Positions 6,864 through 8,941 of a stretch of 8,941 nt of DNA are shown one piece after another (position 1 is the stretch's first letter; every line of letters begins with the position of its first letter). Position numbers and translations under genes: made by a program. The stretch is from assembly GCA_021772355.1 (NCBI GenBank), contig JAJFMB010000181.1:1-8941 (forward strand). The letters run 5' to 3'. Under the pieces are notes generated by a model. The model made no database searches. It was given only the letters and a program-made list of their open reading frames with translations, and was not told the origin of the DNA. Origin of the DNA: Chlamydiota bacterium (GTDB taxonomy: Bacteria > Chlamydiota > Chlamydiia > Chlamydiales > JAJFMB01).

Positions 6864-8114
6864 CTAAATCACAACCGTTGCAGGAGGACTTAAAACGCCA
6901 ACTTCATTGACAGCATGCACTTCATACGTATCCTTTTGCTTGCCTCGGTTATGGTCATCAAACACAAGAGGACCCTTAGCCGGCACTGTGCCGATCTCAA
7001 CACCATTGCGGAAGATCACGTATGACACAACCCCCTCAGAAAGACTTGCCTTCCAAATCAAACGATTAAAGTGTTCGCTTTGAGTCGGAAAGCGGTTCGT
7101 TTTGCGCTTACCGCTTAAATCCCGAGGCGGTAACAATGCCGCAGTTCCTTGAGTGGATCGGACAACACGATTACCCATACCGGCATCGCGCAACCAAACA
7201 GCGATCGCCTCACCAAAGTCGTTAATTTTAACGTCCTGATTCAAAAAGAACTGTGTGCTGCTCTGATCAAGAATTTTCACTGTCGACCACTGCATATTCG
7301 AAACATTAAAACTCGCTGCTTCAAGAAAGAAATCTCCCGCAGTGCGATTCCATGTAACAACAGCGTTGCCAGATACATCGAGAGCAACCCTAGGGTTATC
7401 TGTATCTATCGCAGAACGCGTTTGTGGTGCGCCCCACAAAGTGCCATTAAACAACGCAGCATCGATGACCGGATCGCCTGAGGCAACATTAACCCATGCC
7501 GCAACTGCATTCCCGGACGAATTGACAGCAATAACCGCATCTGATGAGGCCGATCCTGTTGAGATGACCCCCAGCTGAGTCACAGTGGTACCATTAAAGG
7601 AAGCTGAGCGAATATCTCCACCCTCTTCCCAAACCATAATGGCGCGTCCACTTGCATCAATACCCACTGCTTGAACATTAAATAAGTTATTTATAGGAGA
7701 CCTGATTAAAGTTTCCCCTTCCCACATAGTACCATTAAACTTATTTGCATATAAGTCACCGGCATCATCCAGCCATACCGCAACAGCCTGACCGCTGCCG
7801 TTGACAGCCACTTGAGGGATCGTCATACTAACCGTAGTTGTGGAAAGGATCGTGCTAGCGGGATTTGCAGTGTTCAGAAACACCGCAGCTTCAATGTGAT
7901 CATTAATTGGGTCCATCCAAACGATGACCGCGTTTCCATTGTCAGCAACACCGACGCTAGTGGGAGAATTATTTGATGCATCCGTATCAATGTCTTTGAC
8001 TCCCATGTCACTCGTAAAATCCCGTGTGGCAACCAAATTTCCGTCATTGTCATTATAGACAACGACGCCCATACCTAAACAAGTTAGAACAAATGAAATG
8101 ATTAATGGATTCAT
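6864..8114 (-). CDS. Repeat (beta-propeller-like) protein with C-terminal Fn3-like domain; main part of an interrupted gene
   Basis: 416 codons. Six clear repeats end at W66, W114, W162, W207, W255 and W307, each built as V-x-[VI]-x-x-x-G-x-A-[VI]-x-[VA]-W, then an acidic turn and, in most, [SA]-x-F-N-G-T-x-W. Spacing is 45-52 residues. Residues 6-20 (ISFVLTCLGMGVVVY) match the same pattern with Y for W and sit one period earlier, so the apparent signal-like N-terminus is probably repeat sequence. Residues 329-416 look like a fibronectin III-like domain (PPRDLSG, a core around NRLIWKAS, SYVIFRNG, YEVHAVNEVG). It lies in the same frame as the 80-codon ORF upstream, separated by TAA and one codon. 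If translated alone, it could start at 8114 using GGAG 6 nt upstream. Function is unknown; an extracytoplasmic binding role fits the fold. Confidence 0.75.
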   Translation of the reverse strand: MNPLIISFVLTCLGMGVVVYNDNDGNLVATRDFTSDMGVKDIDTDASNNSPTSVGVADNGNAVIVWMDPINDHIEAAVFLNTANPASTILSTTTVSMTIPQVAVNGSGQAVAVWLDDAGDLYANKFNGTMWEGETLIRSPINNLFNVQAVGIDASGRAIMVWEEGGDIRSASFNGTTVTQLGVISTGSASSDAVIAVNSSGNAVAAWVNVASGDPVIDAALFNGTLWGAPQTRSAIDTDNPRVALDVSGNAVVTWNRTAGDFFLEAASFNVSNMQWSTVKILDQSSTQFFLNQDVKINDFGEAIAVWLRDAGMGNRVVRSTQGTAALLPPRDLSGKRKTNRFPTQSEHFNRLIWKASLSEGVVSYVIFRNGVEIGTVPAKGPLVFDDHNRGKQKDTYEVHAVNEVGVLSPPATVVI

Positions 8115-8303
8115 GGTTTACTCCGATATGGTGATGGGTTCTTGCCACTCGCCATCAAAGGTAGCTGCTTGAATTTCTAAATTAGGGGCACTGCCAATAG
8201 ACCAAACAGCTATCCCTTTTTTTTCTTGCACACAGCTGACACCAATTTCAACTTGATTAATGTTCCCAACATCGGAAATCGTTTGCGCAGGAGCCCATGT
8301 GAC
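7149..8303 (-). repeat. Eight protein-level repeats of about 48 residues, running across a stop codon
   Basis: Counting through the TAA as one residue, the conserved aromatic that closes each strand falls at merged positions 53, 102, 148, 196, 244, 289, 337 and 389, i.e. steps of 49, 46, 48, 48, 45, 48 and 52. The mature N-terminus (TWAPAQTIS) looks like the final strand of a blade, while the last repeat lacks that W-containing end. Such a split blade is how propellers often close into a ring. An eight-bladed propeller is inferred. The repeats are protein-level, not identical DNA copies. Confidence 0.7.
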
Positions 8304-8360
8304 TTCTCCGCATAGTGGCATCATCATACATATGCCTAAACTTAAGAAAAGACCTTTCAT
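8118..8360 (-). CDS. Signal peptide plus first repeat; N-terminal fragment of the interrupted propeller gene
   Basis: 80 codons. The start is well supported by GGAGG (8366-8370) 5 nt upstream. Residues 1-18 are a signal peptide (K2, hydrophobic core, cleavage near CGE). A Cys at 17 is present, but L-C lacks a normal lipobox. Residues 19-30 (EVTWAPAQTISD) are a half blade, and 36-80 are one full repeat, with W53 and ATFDGEWQEPITIS resembling the FNGT-W stretches of the following ORF. It stops at TAA (8120-8118) in the middle of the repeat array, in the same frame as the 416-codon ORF. The simplest reading is the 5' part of one roughly 498-codon gene broken by a nonsense change. A stand-alone 80-aa secreted protein is possible but would be a fragment of a fold. 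Confidence 0.65.
   Translation of the reverse strand: MKGLFLSLGICMMMPLCGEVTWAPAQTISDVGNINQVEIGVSCVQEKKGIAVWSIGSAPNLEIQAATFDGEWQEPITISE
8121..8124 (-). promoter_or_regulatory. Shine-Dalgarno GGAG placed at the interrupting stop codon
   Basis: The minus-strand order is TCG-GAG-TAA-ACC-ATG. GGAG lies directly before the stop and 6 nt before the ATG at 8114, a good distance for initiation. Ribosomes stopping at the TAA could restart there and translate the 416-codon ORF. Confidence 0.45.
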
Positions 8361-8538
8361 TACAACCTCCAGGTTAAAAAAAAGTCATAACATAAGTGAG
8401 CTGTTTTGAAAAAGTTTAATCAACCCCCTGATTGTGACCCTAATCTTGTCTGATGATCTTTTTTTAGAGATTTAGATATAGGAGAAAAAAAAGGCGGCAT
8501 TGAACCTGCCGCCTTGAAACACTTAAATGAGTGAGCGC
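8361..8538. other. Intergenic region between the propeller gene and the right-edge gene
   Basis: 178 bp. It holds the terminator of the right-edge gene (8485-8515) and the leader of the propeller gene, with its strong ribosome site at 8366-8370. A long T-run lies on the minus strand at 8376-8383, just upstream of that site. I see no convincing -35/-10 pair; TTTTCA-17-TATGAC is the best candidate and is weak. Confidence 0.5.
8485..8515 (-). terminator. Intrinsic terminator after the right-edge gene
   Basis: A perfect 9-bp stem (AAGGCGGCA at 8491-8499 with TGCCGCCTT at 8507-8515) with a 7-nt loop. On the minus strand it is followed by a T-run, eight Ts counting the two that belong to the stem (8492-8485). 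It begins about 24 nt after the stop codon of the gene ending at 8539. Stem GC content, loop size and T-run all fit rho-independent termination. Confidence 0.88.
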
Positions 8539-8941
8539 TTAAGCAAAAATACACCAGTAATGAGTTGGTTGATTGATGTTTTCATGCATAAACAACAGAT
8601 GAACAAGTGCATTTTGAGCCACTAATTTAGGTACAATACTCATCAATCCGGGGAAACCAGCTGCACCAGCAAGAGCCGCTGCACTAATAAGAGTAATACT
8701 ATTTTTTAGGATCGACTGCCCCCAATGTAGGTCACCCTTAATATCAAATAAATTTTTAAATACTGGAGTTATTAACGAATCTACTAAAGTAGCTGTAGCA
8801 GCTATAGCTCCAGCGAAAGCACCAACACCGACATTTCCACCTGTTAGCACTGTACTAACCGCAAAAGACACCACAAACGACCTCGCAGCAATTTTTAGAG
8901 TCCCTTGCGGAATTGCATCGTAATAATTTTTTGCTTGTTGT
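8539..8941 (-). CDS. Unrecognised hydrophobic protein, C-terminal 134 codons (N-terminus outside the window)
   Basis: The reading frame is open from the right edge to a TAA at 8541-8539, so the beginning lies outside the window. An internal GTG at 8874 could serve as a start, but the frame continues upstream without a stop (QQAKNYYDAIPQGTLKIAAR...) and no good ribosome site is seen there, so a longer protein is likelier. Two long hydrophobic stretches rich in Ala, Gly, Val and Ile are separated by about 25 polar residues (around KNLFDIKGDLHWGQSILKNS), giving a hairpin-like membrane pattern. The tail is HENINQPTHYWCIFA. I do not recognise the family. Paired hydrophobic lobes recall chlamydial inclusion-membrane proteins, but such hydropathy is not specific. 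A strong terminator follows. Confidence 0.7.
   Translation of the reverse strand, partial: QQAKNYYDAIPQGTLKIAARSFVVSFAVSTVLTGGNVGVGAFAGAIAATATLVDSLITPVFKNLFDIKGDLHWGQSILKNSITLISAAALAGAAGFPGLMSIVPKLVAQNALVHLLFMHENINQPTHYWCIFA

Noticed and set aside
8350..8360. Lipoprotein signal in the 80-codon ORF because of a Cys near the cleavage site
   Set aside because: The residues before Cys17 (M-P-L) do not make a normal lipobox, so ordinary signal peptidase I cleavage is likelier.
1..8941. tRNA, rRNA, CRISPR arrays or insertion sequences
   Set aside because: No cloverleaf, rRNA-like stretch, regularly spaced direct DNA repeats, transposase-like frame or terminal inverted repeats were seen by eye.

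Overview
The window suggests a Gram-negative, host-associated bacterium. It carries an OprB-type outer-membrane porin, many Sec-type signal peptides, clear Shine-Dalgarno sites and moderate GC. The mix of exported sugar enzymes, a yeast MNN-like glycosyltransferase, a GKRP-like SIS protein and a protein with long hydrophobic segments recalls environmental Chlamydiae (Simkania/Waddlia/Parachlamydia type) or a similar intracellular lineage. This is inference; no rRNA or other marker gene is present.

Layout. (1) 1-2469, minus strand: a GT4-like glycosyltransferase, then a GDP-mannose 4,6-dehydratase (Gmd) 40 bp downstream, then a possible further ORF starting at 45 and leaving the window. Both complete proteins begin with a signal peptide, which is abnormal for Gmd. 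(2) 2616-4586, minus: a two-SIS-domain protein of the MurQ/glucokinase-regulatory-protein superfamily. (3) 4654-6851, plus, divergent from (2): a signal-peptide-bearing glycosyltransferase resembling eukaryotic alpha-mannosyltransferases (GT71/MNN), overlapping by 4 nt an OprB-like porin. (4) 6864-8360, minus, convergent with (3): a repeat protein (about 48-residue units, probably a beta-propeller) with a C-terminal fibronectin III-like domain. One in-frame TAA cuts it into an 80-codon and a 416-codon ORF. (5) 8539-8941, minus: the C-terminal part of an unrecognised hydrophobic protein, followed by a good intrinsic terminator at 8485-8515.

How the genes may work together. Three enzymes of activated-sugar or glycan chemistry (Gmd and two glycosyltransferases) have export signals and lie near a carbohydrate-type porin and a sugar-phosphate-binding SIS protein. 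The strongest hypothesis is a mannose/6-deoxy-sugar glycosylation module acting outside the cytoplasm, either in the cell envelope or, if secreted further, in the host compartment. The second notable feature is the interrupted propeller gene: the repeat period continues in the same frame across the stop codon, and a Shine-Dalgarno-ATG pair lies on top of the break.
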